Source: Ligustrum vulgare (lineage: Eukaryota; Streptophyta; Magnoliopsida; Lamiales; Oleaceae). From it: DNA of 64,000 bases. The stretch lies in assembly GCA_963555705.1 (NCBI GenBank), contig OY743187.1, forward strand, positions 12,290,133-12,354,132, in the 5' to 3' direction. Below are positions 20,201-32,068 of this stretch, one piece after another; within the stretch, counting starts at the first letter, position 1; each line of letters opens with the position of its first letter. Below the pieces are notes generated by a model. It worked only from the letters and a program-made list of their open reading frames with translations. It did not search any database and had not been told where the DNA came from. The position numbers and the translations under genes were made by a program.

Positions 20201-23200
20201 GTTTATAATTCCCAATCAAAGCAACCAATAAAAATTAGAAACATAGACCTTACCTCGTGCCTCGAACTAGAAACGCATACCATACCTGCTCCATTTACTT
20301 ACAAGGGCTAAGATTAAGAACACCCAAGTAGAAGACGGGTAATCACAATAATCAAAAAACATATATGATATAACACATACGATGAAGATATAAACCATAG
20401 GATAATAAACAATCTTTTCAAACATGTTTACTAAGTAAGAAATATAATACTAACCTTAAGTTAATCAAACACAACAACTAACATATACAGCATAATGCAT
20501 AAATGACTCCATGAAAAGATCTCACCACTATCATCCTATCTCATTTCGTGTAGCTCGCACCCCGAGAACAGAAATCACACACCGCCACCTATGCTCACTA
20601 GATTGATCACTACACATGTCTAACTGGTAAACGACAATAAATCCTAAGACCATAAGATGCTCCTCTAACAATACCTCACTTCTCTTAACCTAAGTGGATA
20701 GTGAGTCTCCACCTAATAGAAGTGATCAAAGTATCACTCTTACACTTTCCCGATCAGGATTCTCACAGATAGAGTACATTTCACACACATTTAATGACAT
20801 CTCAACTCGTGATTCAAGTGTCACTCATCCCTGGTACATATCACCAATGCACTCTTAGACATCTATACTACACATTACCAAAAAATTACTCTTTGCAAAT
20901 GCACCCTAACCACTATGCATGCACACATATTACACAATAAAATAAACCGGTCACAAATTCATGCAAAGACACATGTCAAATAAATTCAAATGCAATATAA
21001 AACCATGCACCGAATTAAGCAATTAAACATACAAATGGATTTTGTAGAATATTTGGAGAGTAGAACTATATTTTTTTCATTCACTTGAACTTGGGTATAT
21101 ACAAGGATATTACAACAATTACCAACCTAGTCCCTAACAACTATTAGACACTATATAGGTAAAATAATAGAATACGTATATACATTTCAACACTCCACCT
21201 CAAGTTGGTGCATAGATATCACACATGCCCAACTTGGATATCGATGTATAGAATAAACCTCGGAAGCACAGACACGCTCCGGCAGCAGGCGAGTCCGTGT
21301 CCGACACGTATCGGACACGGACACGAGCCGACACGCGGGCGACACGAGTCAGACACTTCATTTTTCGTGTCGGATAATGAAGCCTATACTGGGCGTGTCG
21401 GACACGTCCAACAACCAGAAAAATGGTGGAAAATGGAAGAAGAATAGTGTACCAGTGTATTGGAGAGAAATCCCTAATTCTGAAAACCGCTGCTCCTGTG
21501 TTTGTTTGCAGAATCGAAGCTGAAACACAGAAGAATCAACCGAACCTCGCCTGGAAGAGGAGAAAATTGAAAGGAAGAACCAAAGGAGGAGGTGCAGCCG
21601 TCGGAGAAGTGAAGGAACTGTCGGACAAAGGGCTTCTTCCGCCTTCGCTGAGCCTGAGCATCGTTTCTTTCTTTCTTTTTATTTTTCTTTTTCTTTTTTT
21701 TTTGTCTTGTGTAATCAGTAATCCGTATTGTAAATAATATATATAATAAAATATAATTGATTGAATTGTCCAGCAAGCTTCTCCCTTTCAAGTCTTCTTA
21801 TTTTACAAGTATACCCTTACTTTGAATTTTAAATATAAGATAAAAAGGCAAAAGTTGAAAAGTGAAACACAATTCTCTGGTGTGTCCAGCGTCCAAACTC
21901 CATTTCCTGCGTGTGTGCTGTGCGTGAAAGGAAGGAGGAAAAATTTCAATACACCATTTGTTTATCATTTCAAGAATTAATTGCAAGATCAAGGAGATAC
22001 TTCTACTAAAAAAGATCGGGTAATATCATTGTCTATTACTTTATTATTTGGTATATTATATTAGTTTGAAGTCATGAGTACAAGTAACATGAATGAAGAT
22101 TTAATCAAGCCTCTTTGGAAATATGTTACAAAATTTGATAAATTAAATGAAGGAGGTGGAAATATTTCTTGGCAATGCAACTTTTGCAATACAACAAAAA
22201 AAAGTTCATATACTAGGGTTAGAGCACATTTGATGAAATTGCCGGGTAGTGGTATTGGAGCTTGTCCAAAAGTAACCCAAAGAGACATAAATGAAATGCA
22301 AAAATTGGAAGAAGAAGTGAAAATGAGGGGTAAAGAGCAAAAACGAGTCCCATTGCCAATGGAAAACATGAGTTCGGTTGGTAGTTACACATTAGAGGAA
22401 AAGAAAAGAAAGGGTAGTTTAATTGAAAAGGCTTTTAACATCACATCACGTGATCAATTGGATTCAGAAATTGCTAGAATGTTTTATTCAAGTGGTTTAC
22501 CCTTTCACCTTGCAAGGAATCCTTATTACATGTCTTCTTATACCCTAGCTGCGAATAGTCCATTGTCCGGATATAAGCCTCCCGGTTATAATAAATTGAG
22601 AACTACCCTACTTCAAAAGGAGAAAAGAAATGTGGAACGATTACTACAACCAATTAAAAGCACCTGGGGGGAAAAAGGAGTGACTATTGTGAGTGATGGT
22701 TGGAGTGATCCACAAAGAAGGCCACTAATTAATTTTATGGCGGTAACCGAAAGTGGACCAATGTTTTTAAGGGCAGTTGATTGCTCGGGTGAGATCAAAG
22801 ATAAATATTTTATTGCTAACTTGATAAAAGATGTTATAGAAGAAGTTGGCCCCGAAAAGGTTGTTCAAGTTATTACCGACAATGCGGCTAATTGTAAGGG
22901 TGCGGGACAAATAATTGAAGTGCAATATCCTCATATTTTTTGGACACCGTGTGTTGTACACACACTTAATCTTGCTTTGAAAAATATTTGTGCGGCAAAG
23001 AACGTTGAGGATAATTTGATTACATATGAGGAATGTAATTGGATAACTTGTCTTCATGAAGATATAATGGCCATTAAACATTTTATCATGAACCATTCTA
23101 TGAGAAGAGCAATGTTTAATGAATTTGTGACCTTGAAGTTGTTAGCGGTAGCCGAAACACGATTTGCTTCTATTATAGTCATGATGAAAAGGTTTAAGCT

Positions 23201-26200
23201 TATCAAACGTGGGCTTCAAAACATGGTGATTGATGAGAAATGGTCAAGTTATCGAGAAGATGATGTGCAAAAGGCAAGTTTTGTGAAGATGAAATTACTT
23301 GATGATATTTGGTGGGACTCTATAGACTATGTTATTTCTTTCACTAGTCCTATATATGACATGCTTCGATTTTGTGATACGGATAAACCATGTCTTCACT
23401 TGGTTTATGATATGTGGGATACAATGATAGAGAAAGTCAAAGCGGTCATTTATAGGCATGAAGGAAAGCGTCAAGATGATGTTTCATCATTTTACGATGT
23501 CATTCACAAAATACTTGTTGATCGTTGGAACAAGAATAACACCCCACTTCATTGCTTGGCTCACTCATTGAATCCAAGGTAATTATTCTAATTTATATAT
23601 TTATTTAAATTTTTCATTGTTCAAATCTCTATTATTATTGATTAGTTACTTACTTACTATAGTTTGTTTTTCCTTTCTTTAGGTACTATAGTGAGGAATG
23701 GCTTAATGAAGATTCCAATCGTACACCCCCACATAGAGATGCCGAGGTTTCTCGAGAAAGGTTGAAGTGTTTCAAAAGATACATGTTGTCAAATGAGGAG
23801 CGAACTAAAGTGAATTTGGAGTATTCAAAATTCTCAATAATGGGAGAAGATTTTGGTGATATTGATTCCATCTATGACCGTTACCACTTGGATCCAAAGA
23901 CTTGGTGGGTCATTCATGGCTCTAGTGCACCTAACCTTCAATCTTTTGCGTTGAAAATATTGGCACAACCATCTTCTTCATCATGTTGTGAACGGAATTG
24001 GAGTATTTATTCCTTTGTGCACTCTCTTAAGAGGAATAAGTTAACTCCAAAACGTGCCGAAGATCTAGTATTTGTGCATAGCAATCTTCGTCTCTTGTCA
24101 CGGAGGAGTCCACAATATTTACAAGGAGAGTCTAAGATGTGGGATCTCGGTGGTGATGCATTTGACTCTTTTGAAGATGTTGGTACACTTGAAGTTGCTA
24201 CTTTGTCTCTAGATGAACCGGAGTTGGAGGCTATGATAATCGCCGATGATGAAAATGAAGATGTTGAAGATTTAACTAGAGATGAATGATAATTTTTGTG
24301 TCATCTTTTGCTTTTTGTTGAACTCAAATTATGAGAAAATATGTATGAAATGTTAAGTTTGATATATATGCCTATTAATTTGCTATACAAAAAGTGTTAC
24401 AAAAATTTTTTATTTAAAAAAAAAAATAATAATTAATAAATAATGAACGTGTCGTGTCCCAAGTTTTTTCAAAAATCACGTGTCGGCGTGTCCGACACGT
24501 ATCGTGTCCGACACTCGTGTCCGTGTCCGTGCTTCATAGGAATAAACCACTAGCCACTCCATGTGTCATAATATTAGCTAGTTGATTTGCACTCTTAACA
24601 TATGGAATCTCTATATTCTTGGAGTCGAGGTTGTCTTTGATGAGATTTCTGTCCTGCTTAACATGTTTCATTCGATTATGTTGTACCGGATTATTTGCTA
24701 TCTCAATAGCTGCAGTGTTGTCACAAAAAAGTAACATAGGCTTGCTCGGACCAAAGCCAAGTTCACTCAGAAGGATTTTCAACCATGTAAGCTCGGTAGT
24801 TGCATGATGTAAAACGCGATATTCTGCCTCTGCACTAGACAATGAAACCACATTTTGTTTTTTGCTTATCCAAGTAACAAGATTTCCTCCAACAAATGAA
24901 ACATATCCCGACGTAGATTTTCTATCCAATCTAGATCCAGTAAAATCAGAATCTGTGTAGCTCACAATGTCTAGATGCCCCCTTTTAGAATACAAAATGC
25001 CCTTACCTGGAGAAGACTTTAAATATGCCAAAATACGATTAATTGCAATCATGTGCTGATCACTTGGGTTATGCATGAACTGACTCACAACATTTATTGC
25101 ATATAACAAATCAGGTCTTGTGTGAGTTAAATAGATCAATTTTCCTACCAATCGCTGATATCTCTCTTTGTTTGTAGGAATCTGATCAGGGTAAATAGAT
25201 AAACCATGGTTCACCTCAATAGGTGTATCTATAGGTGCACAAGCTGACATACCAGTTTCTGCTAAAAGATCAAGGACATACTTATGTTGGGAAAGAACAA
25301 GCCCTTGCTTGGATCTTGATACCTCAATGCCCAAGAAGTACTTTAGGGCACCCGTTTCATTTCAAACTCTTTCGTAAGATGAATACGAGTTTTTCAATTT
25401 CACTAGAGTTACTGCTAGTAATAATCATGTCATCCATATACACAATAAGTAAGGTAATATCGCGACCATCCCTTTTATAGAATAGGGTATGATCAGCTAA
25501 AGCCTGTTTAAAACCATACCTCTTCATTGAGCAACTCAACCTTCCAAACCACACCCTTGGTGATTGTTTTAGTCCATATAGAGCCTTCTTCAACTTACAT
25601 ATCTTATCCCCTGGAGGAGTGAAACCTGGTGGTGGATCCATATACACTTCTTCTATCAAATCACCATGAAGAAATGTATTTTTTACATCAAATTGCCTCA
25701 ATGGCCAGTCCTGATTGACCGCCAATGATAATATGACTCTAACTGTGTTCATCTTAGCTAATGGAGCAAAAGTCTCTTGATAATCAATTCCATAAGTCTG
25801 AGTAACCTTTGGCAACCAGTCTTGCTTTATGTGTTCACGGTCCCGTATGACTTGTATTTTAATAAGTACACCCATTTACACCCAACAGGCCTTTTTCCCG
25901 ACGGCAAAGAGACCATCTCCCAAGTAGAGTTCTTTTGGAGAGCATTCATTTCTTCTACCATAGCAGATTTCCACTTAGGGTGATCAAGAGTTTCCTGAAA
26001 ATGATTAGGACTAGACACAGAAGACAACTGAAGGGCAAATGCCATGTTGGTATTAGATAAACGATGATAAGAAATATAGTCAGAGATAGAAAATATAACA
26101 TTGGAAGAAGATGTTGAGAAACCCAACCTATCAGGTGGGTTATGGTTCCGAAGGGGATATCTCCTAATCGAGGTGTCAACATTGTCTAAAGCTACATGGT

Positions 26201-29200
26201 TGGAGTTAGAAGCGGGGGTATGAATGGGAATAGAAATGGGAGAGGTAGAAGGTGGAATATGTACCTCATTTTCAATCATAGAAGAGTCCGATGGCACAAT
26301 AGTATCAACTGAAGAACTACCAAAGTCTGAAGAAGGCCCAACAGTGCCTTTAGTAACCGATGCTAGAGTACAAGGAGTATCTAGATTTCTCTTGGTGTAG
26401 CACTTTTGGAACATCCTAGGTGATCTATCACTCTCGACTTCGGACTCCCCCTTACCATTAGAAATCCACACTTCCTTTTCTTCTAACCATATTTGTTCCT
26501 CTTCTTTACTACAAATCTCCCCCTGAAGAGGAACTAGTGATGCATCATCAGTAAAAAAAAAGACTTAGATTCACAAAATTCAACGTCCATGGATATATAG
26601 TATTTCCCAGTAGGAGGATAAAAACATTTGTAACCTTTTTGGGAGCTGGAATAACCAAGAAATAACACATTTCAAGGCACGGGGGTCAAGTTTGTCTCTG
26701 AGATGGGAATGTACATGGACATAACACACAACCAAAAATTTTAGGACAAATATTCAAGACAGAAGGAATAGAGTGAAACCTTGACAACATCCTTAGAGGA
26801 GTTAGGAAATCAGTTATGCGAGAAGGCATACGGTTAATAAGATAGACAGTAGTTGACACAGCTTCAGCCCAAAAACGTTTTGGAACCTGCATAGTAAAGC
26901 ATAATACTCGAGCTACCTCAAGGATGTGCCGATTTTTTCGCTCTGCTATGCCATTTTGTTGGGGTGTGTAAGCACAAGTTGTTTGGTGGAGAATGTCATG
27001 AGTCGCGAAAAAGTTAGCAAGGGTTTGGTTTACAAACTCACGGCCGTTGTCAGAATGGAAAACCTTAACCTGATAATGAAAGTGTCTCAACCATTTTTGA
27101 GAATTTAGGAATGACATGCATGACATCGCCCTTAGATTTTAGACAGTATACCCAACACACTCTAGTACAATCATCAATAAAAGAAACAAAATATTTTTGA
27201 CATGAGACAGACGGAGTAGAGAGAAAGGACCCCAAACATCGGTGTGAACACAAGCAAAAGGGACATGACTTCTAATTTGACTAATTTTAAAAGGTACATG
27301 AATTTTGGCAAAAATACATTCACATCGCATGCTAGAGATATGAATATTCTGAAATAATTTTGGAAACAAATGCTCTAAATTTAAAAAATGATGGACGTCC
27401 TAATCTACAATGCCACAAAAAGATCCTGTCTCTAGGAGAAGATCTACTAACTACTTTAAGACAAGCATCAATCTCTGTTTGCAACTTACTTGTCTCCTCC
27501 AAATAATATAGTCCTCCCCTTTCTATACCAGTGCCAATCGTCTTCTTCGTTTGATTGTCCTGGAAGATATAATGAGAAGGGAAAAAGGTGACAGAACAAT
27601 CAAGATTTTTTGTAATTTGACTAATAGATAACAGATTGGTGGAGAATGTAGGTGCAAGTAAGACAGACGATAAAGATAACGTAGATGAACATGAAACATT
27701 TCCAGTCCTGGTAATTTGGAAAGGAGTTCCATTAGCCACCTAAACAGATTTAACATGTGAAGTGTTAGAGAGTCAAGTGTAGAATGATTGCAAGTAAAAT
27801 GGTCAGTAGCTCTAGAATCGATAACCCAATAGTTAGATAGAGTCAAGTGTAGAATGATTGCAAGTAAAATGGTCAGTAGCTCCAGAATCGATAACCCAAT
27901 AGTTAGATATTGTAGAAGTTGATGTTAAACCAAAAGAATCTTCCCCAGGAGACAATCGAGCAACATGTGAGGTAACAGAGGTATGAATAGAACCATCCAT
28001 TTTTCCAACTCTAAAAAGACAATATAACGCAAGCTAATCCAAATTATACAAATCACAAGCAACCACCACAATATAATTTTGGTTACGATGCAATCAATAT
28101 TTCTGGCCCGAGGACAATATCTTACACCCAAAATAAGGAACTCAAAGTATCTATATCGGCTACAGTTTCTTCCATTGAATGAGTACTGCAAAAAATAGCC
28201 TGAAGTTCGAAATCACGAGCTAAAGTCGCTAGGGTTCCGGCGTCGGCGCCGGAATGCTCCCGAAATGGCCGAGTCAGTGGCGGAATAGCCGGAATAGTCT
28301 GGATGTGGCCTGAATCGCGAGTGAAACCGCGAGCAGATTTCGAAATCTGAGTCGCGAGCGTTTCCGGTGGTCGGCCTGCATCACAGGTGTTGGGCAATGG
28401 TCGGCCGGCGTCGGAGTTGCGTAGGTCAATGGCGACAGGGATGAATTTCACTGGGTAAGTACCGATTGAGTATAATTTTTGGAAGCTAGGGTTTTTTTTC
28501 TTTTCTTTTCTCATTGGGTCTGATACCATGTAGAATATTTGGAGAGTAGAACTATATTTTTTTCATTCACTTGAACTTGGGTATATACAAGGATATTACA
28601 ACAATTACCAACCTCGTCCCTAACAACTATTAGATACTATATAGGTACAATAATAGAATAAATATATACATTTCAACAGATTTCACACAGATGCACATGC
28701 AGTAATTTAGAGCACTTATCCTCAATAAGCATCACTCGGATCTTACCTAAATCCAATAACACAGTTCGCCTCACCTATCTCGTAACACCATCCAGTTTCC
28801 ATTCAATATCTCAATTAGGACAAATGCCCATAAGAAAGTCCAAATATACTGCAGTTATAACATCTTACCTTTTGCATTTAGACCTAAAACATTGCCATCA
28901 CACGTTCCATCAAACCAAATCACCATGCCATAAAAAATCTCAATACAAGTGTTGTCTCTTATCCAAAAAAATGTACAAACACGACATGCAACAAATGTAA
29001 CGACCACAAACAAGTAAATTATAGGCACATCATATAGAAAACAGCTCATCAAACTTTCTATGGTCAAGGACATTTCTAAATGGCAATAGAACATCTAAAG
29101 CACAATATATCAAATTCATACAGAAATTAATATATAAAAGTCATACAGAATACATGGCTCGAATTAAACAAATAATTCCTAGGTCTAGCTACCCCTTTCC

Positions 29201-32025
29201 AGCAACCCCAAACCTAATGTCACCCCACATGATGACTTCTAATGCGAAAGTAAAAAACTAAAATAATAAAGAGAGAAAACAATAATGAGCGAACCAATTT
29301 ATCGGTTCGTAAATTAGGAGATATGCGAATATCACTGTTTTAGGGACACCACTATACACCCTAAAGCATCCACTGAAAATTGCAGCAACATGAACATCAC
29401 CCGTCGACCGAACGACGAAAAGGGGCAAACTAATACAACTTTTAGTACATTTCTTGAAATTGAAAACTTTAACCACCAATAGCTCCACCACAAGGGGAAT
29501 AAACTGTCTTTTTAGACCGTTGTCGGACTCTGGCCTACTCGCGGCCACATGTTGCCTTCTGCGCCTGCCCGTGGGCATGCGCCACCTATTCCGGATCGCC
29601 TTTGCTTCTTGAGTCCACTGGTGGTTTTTGAATTCAACAAACGACATCTGGTTTGGCCGGAAATCACCAAAACAAGTCCTGCTATTTTGAACTTTTCTAG
29701 ACAGTTTTCTGCTTCTATTTTTTGCCAATTTTCAACGCTATTTTGGCTCTTTTTTTCAACTAATCTCTTTGCCAAATCACGCCCAACCTTGCTTTGATAC
29801 CATGTTAAATTGTTGGTCATTTTAATACCTCGATCCTGGCTCAGTTAGCACTCTAAACGAACACCAAAACACACAAGCTCGACTCCACAACCGACATTCC
29901 TTGGTTGACTCGCTATACTCTAACTCACACAAGGATTAAGGATGATGACCACTATCACATCACAAAGAGAGAAGAATGAAGAAACAAGCATGGAAGAACC
30001 TCCAAGACTCCATCAGGACGGCTGCCCTCTCAAACCCCCTCTATTGTATTTTCAAACACAAGCTGAATTCAAGGTTAGACAAAGGTAAGTATATATAGGT
30101 TAGTTGGGCTAGGTCACAGAATGTGCCACTCACCCAAGCTCAAGACACGCAACTAAACCTAAATGGGCCAACACAAGTGGACCACAAACAATTAATTAAG
30201 TTGCTTCTAACGGCCCCAAATCGTTATCGAGTCGAGCTATTCATTTAGGTGTTGTAACATTTTTCCCACAACCGTTTTAACATTATTGTCAGGATTTATT
30301 GGGTATCAAAAAACCCCAACAATATGTATTCTAAATAACGTGTTGTTACTTTAAATTTGCAGATAAGCTGCAATCGCATTTTTGGTAAGATGGATTGGAC
30401 GAGACTAGATGGTATTTAAAAAGAAAATGATTTTTTTTTTAATTATGAAAAAGCTAAAAATCTTGTTTGTGGAACCCGTCCAACCCTTTCTATTATCTTA
30501 TCTAGAGCTTCGAATACTTTGTTCATTTATGGAAAGATCCCTGAAAGAAGCTACTACAAGATGGACATGTGTGGCATCTTATGCTCTTATCATTATAAGT
30601 AGTTCGAAGTTTAAGAAACAAAAATACAAGTGCTAAAGCTAGTTTATACTGATAAAAGTAGGGATGGACATGGATCGGTTTGGTTCTGGTTCCATTGAAA
30701 CCAAACCAAACCATGAACCGATGATTTTTTACCAATGGAACCAATCGACTTTTATAAAGATATGGAACCAAACCGCTCGGTTCTGGTTTGGTTTGGTTCC
30801 TAGTACATTACTTGAATTTTAAAATATAAAAGCAAATTATCATCACATACCATATCCACAACCATAAGTTAGTACTTAGTAATGATTAACGAAATTCATT
30901 TACCAAAGTCTAAACTAATACACAAATATCAAGGTACATCTCCATACAAAATATTGTCTAACGGCAATGATTTAAAAATGTAGACGAACGAGTCATTGAT
31001 AGAGATTAATTATATCAAGCTACATGACTACGTCTTCATGCTTACCTAGAAACTATTAGCATAAAACAAACAAAATTAATGCACAAAACACAAGATGATG
31101 CCTATAATCTCATAATACCTCTTTGAACTACAAGCATCATATTTTAGGACGAGTTAACAAATGTCCAGATTTCATAAAAAAGGTGAGGGATACGTAATGC
31201 ATGAAATCTTCCACCAAGTAAAAGGAAATGTGAGAGCTACATTTAAATATTTTCAGTTACACAGTAAGCAAAATCTCTTGCAAGCTACATACCTAAAATG
31301 GAAAAGGAAAAATAAGAGAGGATTAAAGAAAAATAAATTTAGATTTCTAACGGCATAAACAAGCTAAGACCTAGATTACCAAAATATTAGATAAAGTTAA
31401 TTTTTTAACTTTTAAGACTAATTAATTAAAAAAAAAAAAATTGATCTAAAATGGGCTTGGGCTTTGGTTCTTGGTTCGGTTCTCGGTTTTAGAACAAGAA
31501 CCGGAACCGAAACCGTTTGGTTCTCCATACTAAGAACCAAAGCATAAATTTTTTTTTGTAAAACCGAACCGAACCGCTCGGTTTGGTTTGGTTTGGTTCG
31601 GTCCGGTCATTTTGTCCACCCCTAGTTAAAAGCAGATGGCTATTTAAATTTTAAACCCTTTCTTTGCAATTGTTTAGGTTATTGGCCATATAGTGTTGGC
31701 TTCATTACTCTGGAATCGTGCCGATTCTATTGAGTTGAAGAGCAAGACTGCAATAACATCCTTTTACACGTTCATATGGAAGGTAATTCATTTACAGGAC
31801 ACAATGCAACAACTTCAATTCTGCACTCGTAAAAGTAACTTGTTTTTTGGTACTTCTTCCTTAAACTCAATTTAGGATAACTATATGCAGTTACATTCTA
31901 TATATACCATTTCTCAGATTCTATAAAGTATGGGGATTTAGCTGCTGTATTACACTTGCTTGATATCTTGCTTATGAAGATCACGTATAATCGACTCTTA
32001 AAGTTCATTATCAACTTGATGCCTG

Positions 32026-32068
<43 letters not shown>

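Larger units (their letters stand above)
21260..24540 (+). mobile_element. hAT transposon, apparently complete and autonomous
   Basis: 3281 bp inside the RNase H side of Copia F, flanked by AATAAACC on both sides (21252-21259, 24541-24548), a perfect 8-bp target duplication. The termini share GAAGCAC(A/G)GACACG in inverted orientation. Dense GACACG/CGTGTC motifs lie just inside both ends. It carries a transposase gene with one intron and no stop or frameshift. An untranslated leader with a pyrimidine-rich stretch fills 21420-22073. All parts needed for movement are visible. Confidence 0.93.
21043..28678 (-). mobile_element. Copia-type LTR retrotransposon (F), complete ends
   Basis: Two 150-bp LTRs (21043-21192, 28529-28678) begin TGTAGAATATTTGG and end TTTCAACA with only a few differences. 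GATTT flanks both sides (21038-21042, 28679-28683). The minus strand carries a primer-binding site TGGTATCAGACC at 28517-28528 and a purine tract before the left LTR (TTGAGGTGGAGTG at about 21193-21205). Copia order protease, integrase, RT, RNase H is present but frameshifted, and no zinc-knuckle gag is seen. Without the nested hAT the element is about 4.35 kb. Confidence 0.92.
18730..30321 (-). mobile_element. Old LTR retrotransposon (G), non-coding interior, twice interrupted
   Basis: The right LTR 29803-30321 (TGTTAAATTG...CCCCAACA) matches 18730-19121 joined to 20046-20164 on the left; the left copy has lost its first bases. Just inside the right LTR is TGGTATCAAAGC on the minus strand, a primer-binding site for initiator Met-tRNA, so the element reads right to left. 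Interior DNA (20165-21042 and 28684-29802) shows no gag or pol, so it looks like a large non-coding derivative. It is interrupted by insertions at 19122-20045 and 21043-28678. LTR divergence shows it is the oldest layer. Confidence 0.7.
15451..31677 (+). other. 16.2-kb intron of the unknown gene, filled by nested transposons
   Basis: Donor GTTAGC after exon 3 and acceptor TTGTTTAG before exon 4; the reading frame continues without a phase change (codon AAG then GTT). The interval contains a MITE, a retroelement-like fragment, an old LTR element, a Copia element nested in it, a hAT nested in the Copia, and a hAT-like MITE. 15451-16435 and 16922-17331 are AT-rich with nothing recognised. Confidence 0.5.

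Noticed and set aside
28122..28529. 135-codon minus-strand frame after the Copia F primer-binding site, as gag
   Set aside because: It begins within the primer-binding site and leader, and lacks the LDGxNYxxW and zinc-knuckle motifs of Copia gag.
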